A DNA stretch of 56,865 nucleotides from Oscillospiraceae bacterium (GTDB lineage Bacteria; Bacillota; Clostridia; Oscillospirales; CAG-272): the NCBI GenBank assembly GCA_015063305.1, contig SVUJ01000012.1, positions 5,391-62,255 on the forward strand. The letters run 5' to 3'. The notes under the pieces were generated by a model, which was given only the letters and a program-made list of their open reading frames with translations, searched no databases and was not told where the DNA came from. The first letter of the stretch is position 1. Each line of letters starts with the position of its first letter. Both the position numbers and the translations under genes were made by a program. Shown piece by piece: positions 23,656-30,500 of this stretch.

Positions 23656-24348
23656 ATGAATTTTAATAAAATGTCGCCAAGGCTTCTCGCCGCGGCAGAG
23701 CTGGTAAGAGGTGGCGCTTTCGTTGCCGACGTGGGCAGCGACCACGCGTATCTCCCCATATACCTCTGCCTTATGGGAAAGATTCGCGGCGCTGTAGCGT
23801 CCGACATAAACGAGGGGCCTGTGGCGAGGGCTAAAATAAATATCGCGGCGGAGCATCTGACCAGAAAAATAGCCGTTGTCCGTACCGACGGCCTTTCGGG
23901 CATCGAGGATTATTCGCCCGACCATATCGTCATCTGCGGAATGGGCGGTGAGCTGATATGCGAGATAATCGAAAAAGCCCCGTGGACGAAAAATAAAAAT
24001 ATTCGCCTTATTTTACAGCCGATGACCCACGCCGACAAGCTGCGCGCCTTTCTAAATGCTAACGGTTATTCTATAAAAGCCGAAAAGCTTGTGAAAGAGG
24101 ACAAGATATACCAGATAATCTGCGCCGAATACACCGCCGAGCCCGAGCAGTACTCGGATATAGAGCTTATATTTGGAAAGCAGAATATATCCGAGCGCTC
24201 AGAGGTCTTTCTCGAATACGCGGGATACGTTAAAAACGTATTTCTCACGCGCCTGAGGGGCAAGAGATGCGCGGGCGCCGACACAGCCGAAGAGGAATAT
24301 ATCCTCGCGGAAATAGAAAAAATACTTAACTACAAAGGAGGGTTCTGA
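23656..24348 (+). CDS. trmK: tRNA (adenine22-N1)-methyltransferase TrmK
   Basis: 230 residues. It opens with PRLLAAAELVRGGAFVADVG then SDHAYLPIYL (SAM-binding motif I) and has VICGMGGELICEII and LILQPMTH, all typical of TrmK (formerly YqfN), which methylates A22 in the tRNA D-loop using SAM. Usual length for the family. It is followed after one base by the Nif3-like gene, the classic trmK-nif3 pair of Firmicutes. Confidence 0.92.
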   Translation: MNFNKMSPRLLAAAELVRGGAFVADVGSDHAYLPIYLCLMGKIRGAVASDINEGPVARAKINIAAEHLTRKIAVVRTDGLSGIEDYSPDHIVICGMGGELICEIIEKAPWTKNKNIRLILQPMTHADKLRAFLNANGYSIKAEKLVKEDKIYQIICAEYTAEPEQYSDIELIFGKQNISERSEVFLEYAGYVKNVFLTRLRGKRCAGADTAEEEYILAEIEKILNYKGGF

Positions 24349-24349
24349 C

Positions 24350-25117
24350 GTGACGGTTTCACAGCTTTACGCCTATCTGAACTCTAAAATACCGTCCGCT
24401 CTGTCCTGCGATTGGGACAATGACGGACTTATGTGCGCCCCCGACCCCGAAAAAGAGGTAAAGCGCGTACTCGTGACCCTCGACATAACCGCCGAGGCAA
24501 TAGAAAAGGCAATATCAGAGGGCTGCGAGGTCATTCTCTCGCACCACCCGCTTATATTCAAGGGACTTAAGAGCGTCACGCAGGATAGCTGTGTGTCGGC
24601 AAAGGTGATAGACCTCATAAAGAGCGGTATCGCGGCGTTCTCATTCCACACGCGCCTTGACGCGCTTGAGGGCGGGGTGAACGACGTCCTTGCCGAGACG
24701 CTTGGAGTTAAGGATACAGTTCCCTTCGGCATCGACGGAGAGACCATAGGCAGAGTTGGAACGATTGACGCGCCGACCAGCCTTGATAGCTTTGCTAAAG
24801 CCGTTAGGGACAAGCTCGGCGCTCCCGCCGTGCTCTGCGCCGATGCGGGTAAGGAAGTACGCAGGGTCGCGCTTTTGGGCGGCTCGGGCGGCGACGATAT
24901 CGCGGCGGCGATAGCGTCGGGCGCTGACACTTATGTCAGCGGCAGGCTCGGTTATCACGAGATGACCGATGCCGCCGAGCTTGGAATAAACCTCATCGAG
25001 GCGGGACATTTTTACACCGAATATCCCGTTTGCGAAAAGCTCGAAGCGCTCGTCAAAGAGGCGGACGGCGAGATAGAGTGTGTCAGATTTTTCAGCAATA
25101 AAATTCGTATGATATAA
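24350..25117 (+). CDS. Nif3-like dinuclear metal centre protein
   Basis: 255 residues, a single-domain Nif3/YbgI-type protein without the PII-like insert found in longer Bacillus members. Metal ligands are seen in ILSHHPLIFKG, FHTRLDALEGGVNDVL and EAGHFYTEYPV. Start is GTG at 24350, one base after the trmK stop, with AAGGAGGG upstream. The family forms hexamers and is possibly a hydrolase; the true reaction is unsettled. Confidence 0.9.
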   Translation: MTVSQLYAYLNSKIPSALSCDWDNDGLMCAPDPEKEVKRVLVTLDITAEAIEKAISEGCEVILSHHPLIFKGLKSVTQDSCVSAKVIDLIKSGIAAFSFHTRLDALEGGVNDVLAETLGVKDTVPFGIDGETIGRVGTIDAPTSLDSFAKAVRDKLGAPAVLCADAGKEVRRVALLGGSGGDDIAAAIASGADTYVSGRLGYHEMTDAAELGINLIEAGHFYTEYPVCEKLEALVKEADGEIECVRFFSNKIRMI

Positions 25118-25132
25118 AAGGAGAAACAAAAA

Positions 25133-25816
25133 ATGACCTACGTTGTGTCGGATATACACGGAAATTATGATAAATTCAAGCAGCTTCTCTCTGAGATAAG
25201 ATTTTCGGATAAAGACGTTATGTACGTCCTCGGAGATATCGTGGACTACGGAGAAGACCCCATCGGTCTTATCTGCGACATCAGTATGAGATATAACGTT
25301 CTGCCCATTCTCGGCAAGAGCGATTACGAGGCGCTCCCTATGCTCCGTGAGCTTGACCGCATACTCTCGGGAGATGCGCCCGACCCCGAAATGATGCCCC
25401 GTATGGCAGACTGGCTCTCAAACGGCGGAAAGACGACCATTGAGGGATTTAAGGCGCTTGATGCCGATATGAGAGAGGGCGTTATCGAGTATCTTGAGGA
25501 TATGGCGCTTTACGAGGAAGTAAAGGTTGGAGATAAAAAATACGTGCTCGTCCACGCGGGTATTGCCGAGTTTGACCCTATGGTATCACTTGACGAATAT
25601 ATGCCCGAGGATTTTATAAGCGAGCCGATAGACCCCGAAAAGGTATATTTTGAGAACGCCACGATAATCGCGGGAGCTGTACCCACGAGTGAGTACGGCG
25701 CAAAGGGCGCGATACTTCACGGCGTATCAAGCATAAACATAGATTGCGGCGCGGCTGACGGAGAGGCGCTTGGCTGCCTGCGCCTTGAGGACGGCAAGGA
25801 GTTCTATATCAGATGA
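25133..25816 (+). CDS. Calcineurin-like metallophosphoesterase
   Basis: 227 residues. Metal-binding motifs are SDIHGN (6-11), GDIVDYG near residue 34, GKSDYE in place of the usual GNHD/E, and VHAGI near residue 142. The family hydrolyses phosphoesters or dinucleotide polyphosphates (ApaH/PrpE relatives); the substrate is unknown. The altered GNHD motif is notable, since the Asn ligand is replaced by Lys-Ser. It lies 15 nt after nif3 and overlaps rlmD by 4 nt (ATGA). Confidence 0.82.
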   Translation: MTYVVSDIHGNYDKFKQLLSEIRFSDKDVMYVLGDIVDYGEDPIGLICDISMRYNVLPILGKSDYEALPMLRELDRILSGDAPDPEMMPRMADWLSNGGKTTIEGFKALDADMREGVIEYLEDMALYEEVKVGDKKYVLVHAGIAEFDPMVSLDEYMPEDFISEPIDPEKVYFENATIIAGAVPTSEYGAKGAILHGVSSINIDCGAADGEALGCLRLEDGKEFYIR

Positions 25817-27210
25817 GAAGCGCCGAAGCCCCAAAAAAGGGAGATAAGCTGACGCTTGAGGTCACAGACATAAACAATCTGGGCTGTGGCGTGGCGCACG
25901 CGCCCGACGGGCGCGTGGTATTTATCAAGGGCGCGGTGACGGGCGACCTCGTCAGCGCCGAGATAATAAAGGTAAACCGTAGCTTTCTCGTGGCAAGGCT
26001 GACAGAGGTGATGACCCCTTCTCTGCACCGCGCAGACAAGGAGTTCTGCCCCGCTCCTCTTGCCTGCGGCGGCTGTGTTTACAGACACATAAACTATTCG
26101 CACGAGCTCGAGCTGAAGCGTGATTACGTAAAGAACGCATTTAATAAGGCGGGACTGCCCGACGTGAAGGTCTTACCCGTTCTGTCTACAGGCAGAGCCG
26201 AGGGGTATCGCAACAAGGCGCAATACCCTGTTACTAAAACCAAAAATGGCACAAGGGCGGGATTTTTCGCCTCGAGGACGCATAACGTAATACCGATCGA
26301 TAACTGTATGCTGCAAAACGAGGCGTTCGCGCCTATCGTTAAATCGGTATGCGAGGCGGCTGACAGATACGGCTGGAGTGCTTACGACGAGGAATGCGGC
26401 AGCGGACTTTTGCGCCATATATATTTGAGAATAGGCGAGAGAACGGGAGAGATAATGCTCTGTCTTGTCATAAACGGAGATACCCTTCCCCACGCCGACG
26501 AATTTGTAAATGAGATAACGAGCGGTTTTCCGAACGTCGTCGGAATACTGCTGTCGATAAATAATAAGAACACCAACGTGATACTTGGGGACAGATACGT
26601 GACTCTGTACGGCAGAAGCTATATAGAGGACACGCTTTGTTCGTTGCGCTTTAAAATAAGCGCCGACTCCTTTTATCAGGTGAACCGCGACGGCGCAGAG
26701 CTGCTTTATTCGGTGGCGCGTGAGATGGCGAGCCTTGGTGGCGGTGAGGTATTGATGGACCTTTACTGCGGCACGGGAACTATCGGACTTTCGATGGCGA
26801 AGAATGTCAAAAAGCTGTGCGGAGTTGAGATAGTGTCGGCGGCGGTCGATTGCGCGAGGGAGAATGCCGAGAGAAACGGCATAGAGAACGCCGAGTTTTT
26901 CTGCGCCGATGCGGGAGATAAGGAAGTCATCTTGCGAGCGGCGGGCGGTGTACGCCCTGACGTTGTGGTGATAGACCCGCCGAGAAAGGGCAGCACGAAG
27001 GAGCTTGTGGAGTGTCTTGCGGGACTTGGAGTGCCGAAGGTGGTCTACGTTTCCTGCGACCCCGACACACTTGCGAGGGACGCGGCGTGGTTCAGCGAGG
27101 CGGGCTACGAGCTTGGTGAGGTGCAACCTGTTGATATGTTTCCAAGGACAGGACACGTTGAGTCCATCGTGTGTCTCACACGAGGACTCAACGTCGATAT
27201 GCGCCGCTGA
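25813..27210 (+). CDS. rlmD: 23S rRNA (uracil-C5)-methyltransferase, RlmD/RumA type
   Basis: 465 residues: a TRAM domain (about 8-65), Fe-S cysteines at 79, 85 and 88 with a further Cys near 166, SADSFYQVN, DLYCGTGTIGL (SAM motif), IDPPRKG and the catalytic Cys in VYVSCDPDTLARD. It methylates a uracil of 23S rRNA at C5. Coupled to the previous gene by ATGA. The end is odd: after the conserved HVESIVCLTR the frame continues GLNVDMRR into a hairpin array, and 27157-27193 is a near-perfect palindrome. The natural stop therefore appears to have been replaced by inserted sequence. Confidence 0.93.
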   Translation: MRSAEAPKKGDKLTLEVTDINNLGCGVAHAPDGRVVFIKGAVTGDLVSAEIIKVNRSFLVARLTEVMTPSLHRADKEFCPAPLACGGCVYRHINYSHELELKRDYVKNAFNKAGLPDVKVLPVLSTGRAEGYRNKAQYPVTKTKNGTRAGFFASRTHNVIPIDNCMLQNEAFAPIVKSVCEAADRYGWSAYDEECGSGLLRHIYLRIGERTGEIMLCLVINGDTLPHADEFVNEITSGFPNVVGILLSINNKNTNVILGDRYVTLYGRSYIEDTLCSLRFKISADSFYQVNRDGAELLYSVAREMASLGGGEVLMDLYCGTGTIGLSMAKNVKKLCGVEIVSAAVDCARENAERNGIENAEFFCADAGDKEVILRAAGGVRPDVVVIDPPRKGSTKELVECLAGLGVPKVVYVSCDPDTLARDAAWFSEAGYELGEVQPVDMFPRTGHVESIVCLTRGLNVDMRR

Positions 27211-27465
27211 CGCGTCGCTCGATATGCCGCCTGCGGCGGCTCGATATATCCCCTGCGGGGACTCGATATGTTTTGCCTTGCGGCAAAACGAGATTGGGGA
27301 AAAGCGCGTCAGCCGCATAGCGGCACTCGTTGCCGAAGGCAACATATCGATTGCTCGCAACGCGAGCAAATATCGAGTTTGAGTGAAGCGAAAACATATC
27401 GAGTTGCGAAGCAACATATCGACATACCGAAGGTATTGATATCGAGTTGCGAAGCAACATATCGA
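27193..27465. repeat. Hairpin array with CTCGATAT/ATATCGAG spacers
   Basis: Left-arm spacers CTCGATAT occur at 27218, 27240 and 27262; right-arm ATATCGA(G) at 27344, 27370, 27396, 27416, 27439 and 27459. Between them lie short unrelated hairpins (GCCGCC-TG-CGGCGGC, TTTTGCC-TTGC-GGCAAAA, TTGCTCGC-AAC-GCGAGCAA, GTTGC-GAA-GCAAC twice, ATACC-GAA-GGTAT), giving a 20-26 bp period. GCTGACGCG (27205) pairs with CGCGTCAGC (27305). Same architecture as 8028-8194 with a different spacer word. Confidence 0.75.
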
Positions 27466-27488
27466 CAAAAAGAAAGGACTTTTATCAA

Positions 27489-27839
27489 ATGACCGATAAT
27501 AAGAACCAACTACGAGAGGACGCTATAGAATTTGCAATCCAAATATCCGATTTGTGCGATGAAATCAAGGGTTGCTCTGTTTACATCAATCAAATAGTCC
27601 GTTCTTCATCATCGGTTGGAGCAAATATCCACGAAGCAAAATACGCACAGAGCAAAGCCGATTTTATAAATAAATTGGAAATCTCCTTAAAAGAGTGTTC
27701 GGAAACCGAATATTGGCTTGAACTGATTTTTAGAAAAGGTAAAATAACAGAAATAACCTACAAGGATTTACGCAACAAATGCGGTTCAATACGGCGCAGA
27801 CTCATCGCCTCAATCACCACGGCAAAGGAGAACAAGTGA
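27489..27839 (+). CDS. Four-helix-bundle protein (S23/Avd-like fold)
   Basis: 116 residues, all helical, with the family signature QIVRSSSSVGANIHEAKYAQSKADFINKLEISLKECSETEYWL, read here as four-helix-bundle (23S rRNA intervening-sequence protein) family. Relatives include Avd of diversity-generating retroelements, but no reverse transcriptase is near. The ATG at 27489 has AAAGGA upstream. First gene of the AT-rich island after rlmD; it overlaps the next gene by GTGA. Function unknown. Confidence 0.85.
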   Translation: MTDNKNQLREDAIEFAIQISDLCDEIKGCSVYINQIVRSSSSVGANIHEAKYAQSKADFINKLEISLKECSETEYWLELIFRKGKITEITYKDLRNKCGSIRRRLIASITTAKENK

Positions 27840-28081
27840 AAAAAAGCAAAAAGAATTTTACACACGCATTATTAGAGGGATTAGCCGAAATAGTATTGAC
27901 TTTGATCTTCTTTGGGATAGGTGCGTGTATTATCAGTTTGTTCGGAGTAAATTTGGACTCGCCAAACATAGACGGTGATTCAATTATATTGATCGGTATT
28001 GTTGTTCCGCTTGTAGTTTTTGCAACTGTCTGCGCTTTGGTACAGTGGTTTAAGAAAAAAATCAAAGGAAAACGCAGTTAA
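27836..28081 (+). CDS. Small two-helix membrane protein
   Basis: 81 residues starting GTG at 27836, coupled to the previous stop (GTGA), with AAAGGAG upstream. A lysine-rich N-terminus, two membrane helices (about 15-35 and 47-68) and a basic tail (FKKKIKGKRS). No family recognised. Two bases after its stop the first rlmD-tail copy begins. It may act with the four-helix-bundle protein. Confidence 0.7.
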   Translation: MKKSKKNFTHALLEGLAEIVLTLIFFGIGACIISLFGVNLDSPNIDGDSIILIGIVVPLVVFATVCALVQWFKKKIKGKRS

Positions 28082-28082
28082 A

Positions 28083-28142
28083 AGCATACCTTTTGTTCCC
28101 TCGCCTCACGTTGAGCGTGTCGTGTGTTTCACAAGGAGATAA
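28083..28142 (+). other. rlmD 3'-tail remnant, copy 1
   Basis: The open frame encodes IPFVPSPHVERVVCFTRR and a stop at 28140-28142, closely matching the rlmD C-terminus HVESIVCLTR. The core CACGTTGAG...TCGTGTGT is shared base for base (24 of 32 positions from 28107). Its AGG AGA codons also supply the Shine-Dalgarno of the next gene. Confidence 0.7.
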
Positions 28143-28144
28143 TT

Positions 28145-28444
28145 ATGTTTGTAAAAACAGTTTATTTAGGTTGTTATCCTCTTGGAGGAGATTTAAAAAT
28201 CAATGGCATCAAGATTATGCAAAGCGAATGGAAAAAGATACGCAAACCTATTGTTTTCCCTTTTGGAAAGAGGTGCGAAAAAGTAATCCCCTTTTTCTGC
28301 GAGACCTTTGTTGTTATGGCAGATGGCAAACGAGCTTTCTTTTTAGCCTGTGAGTCCGGCATTGGGAAATATCACATATTTGGATTATCCGAAAAGGCTA
28401 ATCAAAAACTGTGTGATTATAAAAGACTGAAAACTCAAAAATGA
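28145..28444 (+). CDS. Hypothetical protein, 99 aa
   Basis: Starts MFVKTVYLGCYPLGGDL at 28145, right after AAGGAG lying in the rlmD-tail remnant. Soluble, basic, with an aromatic-rich centre (PFFCETFVVMADGKRAFF). No family recognised. AT-rich relative to flanking core genes. Followed by rlmD-tail copy 2. Confidence 0.6.
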   Translation: MFVKTVYLGCYPLGGDLKINGIKIMQSEWKKIRKPIVFPFGKRCEKVIPFFCETFVVMADGKRAFFLACESGIGKYHIFGLSEKANQKLCDYKRLKTQK

Positions 28445-28463
28445 GACTTTAACTATTACCCCG

Positions 28464-28511
28464 TTTTGCACACCTTTTGTCATCTTGACCCACGGCGAAA
28501 GTACAATTTAA
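28464..28511 (+). other. rlmD 3'-tail remnant, copy 2 (degenerate)
   Basis: Contains ACACCTTTTGT (28470-28480) and CACGGCGAAAGT (28491-28502); read in the tail frame it gives PFVILTHGESTI and a stop. It shares the first word with copies 1 and 3 and the second with copy 4. Confidence 0.5.
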
Positions 28512-28557
28512 AACAAGCTATACCGCAGTTAGGAGTAACATATTGAAAGGAGCATGT

Positions 28558-28953
28558 ATGGGTTACCAACTTCATGATAGTCAAATAAACCAAATCGGAC
28601 TTAGCAAAAATACAATCGTTCTCAATTTTTCAGAGGGCTTTTGGGCAACCAATGAACAAGGTAAAATGACTGAACAGTTAAAAAACTGTGAAATCGTGTT
28701 TGAAATAGACAGGAATGGCTTCCCCATTGAAGATTTTATTTCTGTTCGTATTTCGAAAAAGAGCGGATTCTATAAAACTGTATCATTATCAAAGTTCCTT
28801 GATTTGCTTAAGAAATCTCCGTTTGATGTTTATATGGAATATGATTGCAGTTTTGCAAATCGTAAAATGTTGCAGGTACATTCAAACCGTTTGCTTATCC
28901 GTGCAGAAATTTTTATTGACGACATCAAGAACGTAGAGTATATATACGATTGA
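28558..28953 (+). CDS. Hypothetical protein, 131 aa
   Basis: The ATG at 28558 is preceded by AAAGGAG at 7 nt. Soluble, predicted mixed alpha/beta (MGYQLHDSQINQIGLSKNTI, then LNFSEGFW). The opening HDSQINQI and the following beta pattern recall small immunity-type or DUF proteins, but I cannot name a family. Third slot of the island; AT-rich; followed directly by rlmD-tail copy 3. Confidence 0.6.
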   Translation: MGYQLHDSQINQIGLSKNTIVLNFSEGFWATNEQGKMTEQLKNCEIVFEIDRNGFPIEDFISVRISKKSGFYKTVSLSKFLDLLKKSPFDVYMEYDCSFANRKMLQVHSNRLLIRAEIFIDDIKNVEYIYD

Positions 28954-28955
28954 AA

Positions 28956-28985
28956 ATATACCTTTTGTCGTTACACAGACCAAGA
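28956..28985 (+). other. rlmD 3'-tail remnant, copy 3 (partial)
   Basis: ATACCTTTTGT at 28958-28968 is identical to the word at 28086-28096 in copy 1 and again begins within a few bases of a stop codon. The HVES part is not recognisable. Confidence 0.4.
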
Positions 28986-29032
28986 AGCGCCAAGCGAAGC
29001 GAGGGCTGGATCTCTGGTGAAAAGGAGAAATA

Positions 29033-29329
29033 ATGTATTACGTTTACATACTCACAAACAAGACCAACGCGGTAATGTATATCGGTATGACAAATGACTT
29101 GCAACGACGTTTGTACGAACATAAAAACGAGCTTATTGATGGCTTTACAAAAAAGTACCATGTTCACAAATTAGTATATTACGAAAGCTATAAAAATGTA
29201 AAAGATGCGATCTTGAGAGAGAAAAATCTCAAAGACCTCTTGCGGATTCGCAAAAACGAATTGGTGGAAACGATCAACCCCGATTGGATAGATTTGTCGG
29301 ATGAATTATTTCGGAATGTGTTTGCTTAA
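29033..29329 (+). CDS. GIY-YIG domain endonuclease-like protein
   Basis: 98 residues with YYVYILTN and YIGMTNDLQRRLYEHK, the GIY-YIG core, and LREKNLKDLLRIRKNELV downstream. Stand-alone YhbQ-type members are putative single-strand nicking or repair nucleases; mobile introns use the same fold. AAAGGAG precedes the ATG. It lies in the rlmD-downstream island among orphan genes. Confidence 0.9.
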   Translation: MYYVYILTNKTNAVMYIGMTNDLQRRLYEHKNELIDGFTKKYHVHKLVYYESYKNVKDAILREKNLKDLLRIRKNELVETINPDWIDLSDELFRNVFA

Positions 29330-29334
29330 TAATT

Positions 29335-29427
29335 CGCCCGAGATCCTTCGCTACATCCCCCCGCGCTGTCATTCTTGAGCGCAGCGAAGAATCTCGCGGG
29401 GGACTTCGCTCGAGGATGACACGGGCG
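29335..29427. repeat. Foldback intergenic repeat (TGTCATTCTTGAGCGCAGCG type)
   Basis: CGCCCG (29335) and CGGGCG (29422) bound a foldback with AGATCCTTCGCT facing AGCGAAGAATCT, CCCCCCGCG facing CGCGGGGG, and TGTCATTC facing GATGACA. This word family is widespread in bacterial genomes. Confidence 0.65.
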
Positions 29428-29518
29428 AGGGGAATGCGCAGAAACAAAAACGATTTAAGCGATACTCAAAAGTTCATGTTACAGCAGTCGGGATTAATAC
29501 CATTAAAAGGAGAGAACA

Positions 29519-29707
29519 GTGAAATCTTTACGTATTATACAGACTATAGGATATTTTGCCTTGTTTTTGGCATCAATCTTCAATTTTGTAAATCAAATCA
29601 CAGAGAAAAACGTTTTCAGTCCTGCTGTTACAATACCGCTGTTTGTTATTGCGATCGTCGGCATCACCTGTGGTATTATACTTTTGGTAAAAAACAAGCG
29701 CAAGTGA
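29519..29707 (+). CDS. Small two-helix membrane protein, 62 aa
   Basis: GTG start at 29519 with AAAAGGAG upstream. Two membrane helices (about 7-24 and 36-57) and a basic end (KNKRK). No family recognised. Last gene of the island; the stop is followed within a few bases by rlmD-tail copy 4. Confidence 0.6.
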   Translation: MKSLRIIQTIGYFALFLASIFNFVNQITEKNVFSPAVTIPLFVIAIVGITCGIILLVKNKRK

Positions 29708-29708
29708 T

Positions 29709-29756
29709 ACTTTTTGCACCCACGCCGAAAGTGTCGTGTGTCTGACGAGAAAATAA
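29709..29756 (+). other. rlmD 3'-tail remnant, copy 4
   Basis: The open frame encodes HAESVVCLTRK and a stop at 29754-29756 (rlmD: HVESIVCLTR). TCGTGTGTCT is identical to rlmD, and GTGTCGTGTGT is identical to copy 1. It closes the AT-rich island. Confidence 0.65.
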
Positions 29757-29850
29757 CAGAAAAACTCGTAGGGTTAATTCACGAATCACCTAAAAATCAT
29801 TGATACTACTCATATTAAGCACAAAGTAATCTTCTACCGTCATATCATTG

Positions 29851-29879
29851 TTGACTTTTGTTTCAATTTGTGCTATCAT
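29851..29879 (+). promoter_or_regulatory. Promoter of the membrane protein at 29915
   Basis: TTGACT (29851-29856), 17 bp, TATCAT (29874-29879). Confidence 0.6.
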
Positions 29880-29914
29880 TTTACTGCAACTTTAGAAACA
29901 AGAGGAGAAAAAAT

Positions 29915-30481
29915 ATGGGCAAAACAAAGAAAAGCGGACCCGCTATATTTATGTACTGCGTTATAGCCCTCACCTTGCTTGTGGCGCTCATATCCTTCAT
30001 TATATATTACTGCAATATTTTAAGGTCGGGGATTATTCTCTGGACGGGAGTTACCGCCTTCACTATAATGTATCACCTGTGGCTGCGGATAATTATGGGG
30101 AATGTGACCAAGCTCTTCAGAATAAACTATTCGCAACGGTGGTTCAGGGAAAGACGATTTGAACGTCGGCTGTATAAACTTCTGAGAGTGAGAAAGTGGA
30201 AGGAAAAGGTGCTGACCTATGACCCCGACTCCTTCTCGCAGGAGAAGCATACGCTTGACGAGATAGCGAATACTATGTGCAAGGCGGAAACAGACCACTG
30301 GATAAACGAGCTTATATCCCTCTCTACCCTGCTCTTCGCCCTTCTTTGGGGAGAGCTTTGGATATTCCTCATAACCGCTGTGGCGGCGATGATATTCGAC
30401 GCTCAGTTTATAGTGGTGCAGAGATTCAACCGCCCCATAGTTCTAAGAGTATTAAACAGAAAAAAGAGCCGTAAGGCTTGA
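29915..30481 (+). CDS. Integral membrane protein, possibly CrtO-like acyltransferase family
   Basis: 188 residues with about four membrane helices and a conserved-looking cytoplasmic segment (FERRLYKLLRVRKWKEKVL then YDPDSFS and TMCKAETDHWINELIS). This order resembles glycosyl-4,4'-diaponeurosporenoate acyltransferase (CrtO) family membrane proteins, which are common in Clostridia without carotenoid genes. The ATG at 29915 has AGAGGAG upstream. It precedes the M20 amidohydrolase by 19 nt and is probably cotranscribed. The substrate is unknown. Confidence 0.6.
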   Translation: MGKTKKSGPAIFMYCVIALTLLVALISFIIYYCNILRSGIILWTGVTAFTIMYHLWLRIIMGNVTKLFRINYSQRWFRERRFERRLYKLLRVRKWKEKVLTYDPDSFSQEKHTLDEIANTMCKAETDHWINELISLSTLLFALLWGELWIFLITAVAAMIFDAQFIVVQRFNRPIVLRVLNRKKSRKA

Positions 30482-30500
30482 GTATAAGAGGAAAAATATT

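Noticed and set aside
27193-27465. Possible CRISPR array
   Set aside because: The conserved words are 7-8 bp and invert orientation halfway, the intervals are self-complementary hairpins, and no cas genes are present.
26173-27468. 431-codon minus-strand frame antisense to rlmD
   Set aside because: Arg/His/Tyr-rich composition, no start signals, and rlmD on the plus strand has all family motifs.
27489-27839. Diversity-generating retroelement accessory gene (Avd)
   Set aside because: The fold family fits, but there is no reverse transcriptase, template repeat or variable repeat in the window.
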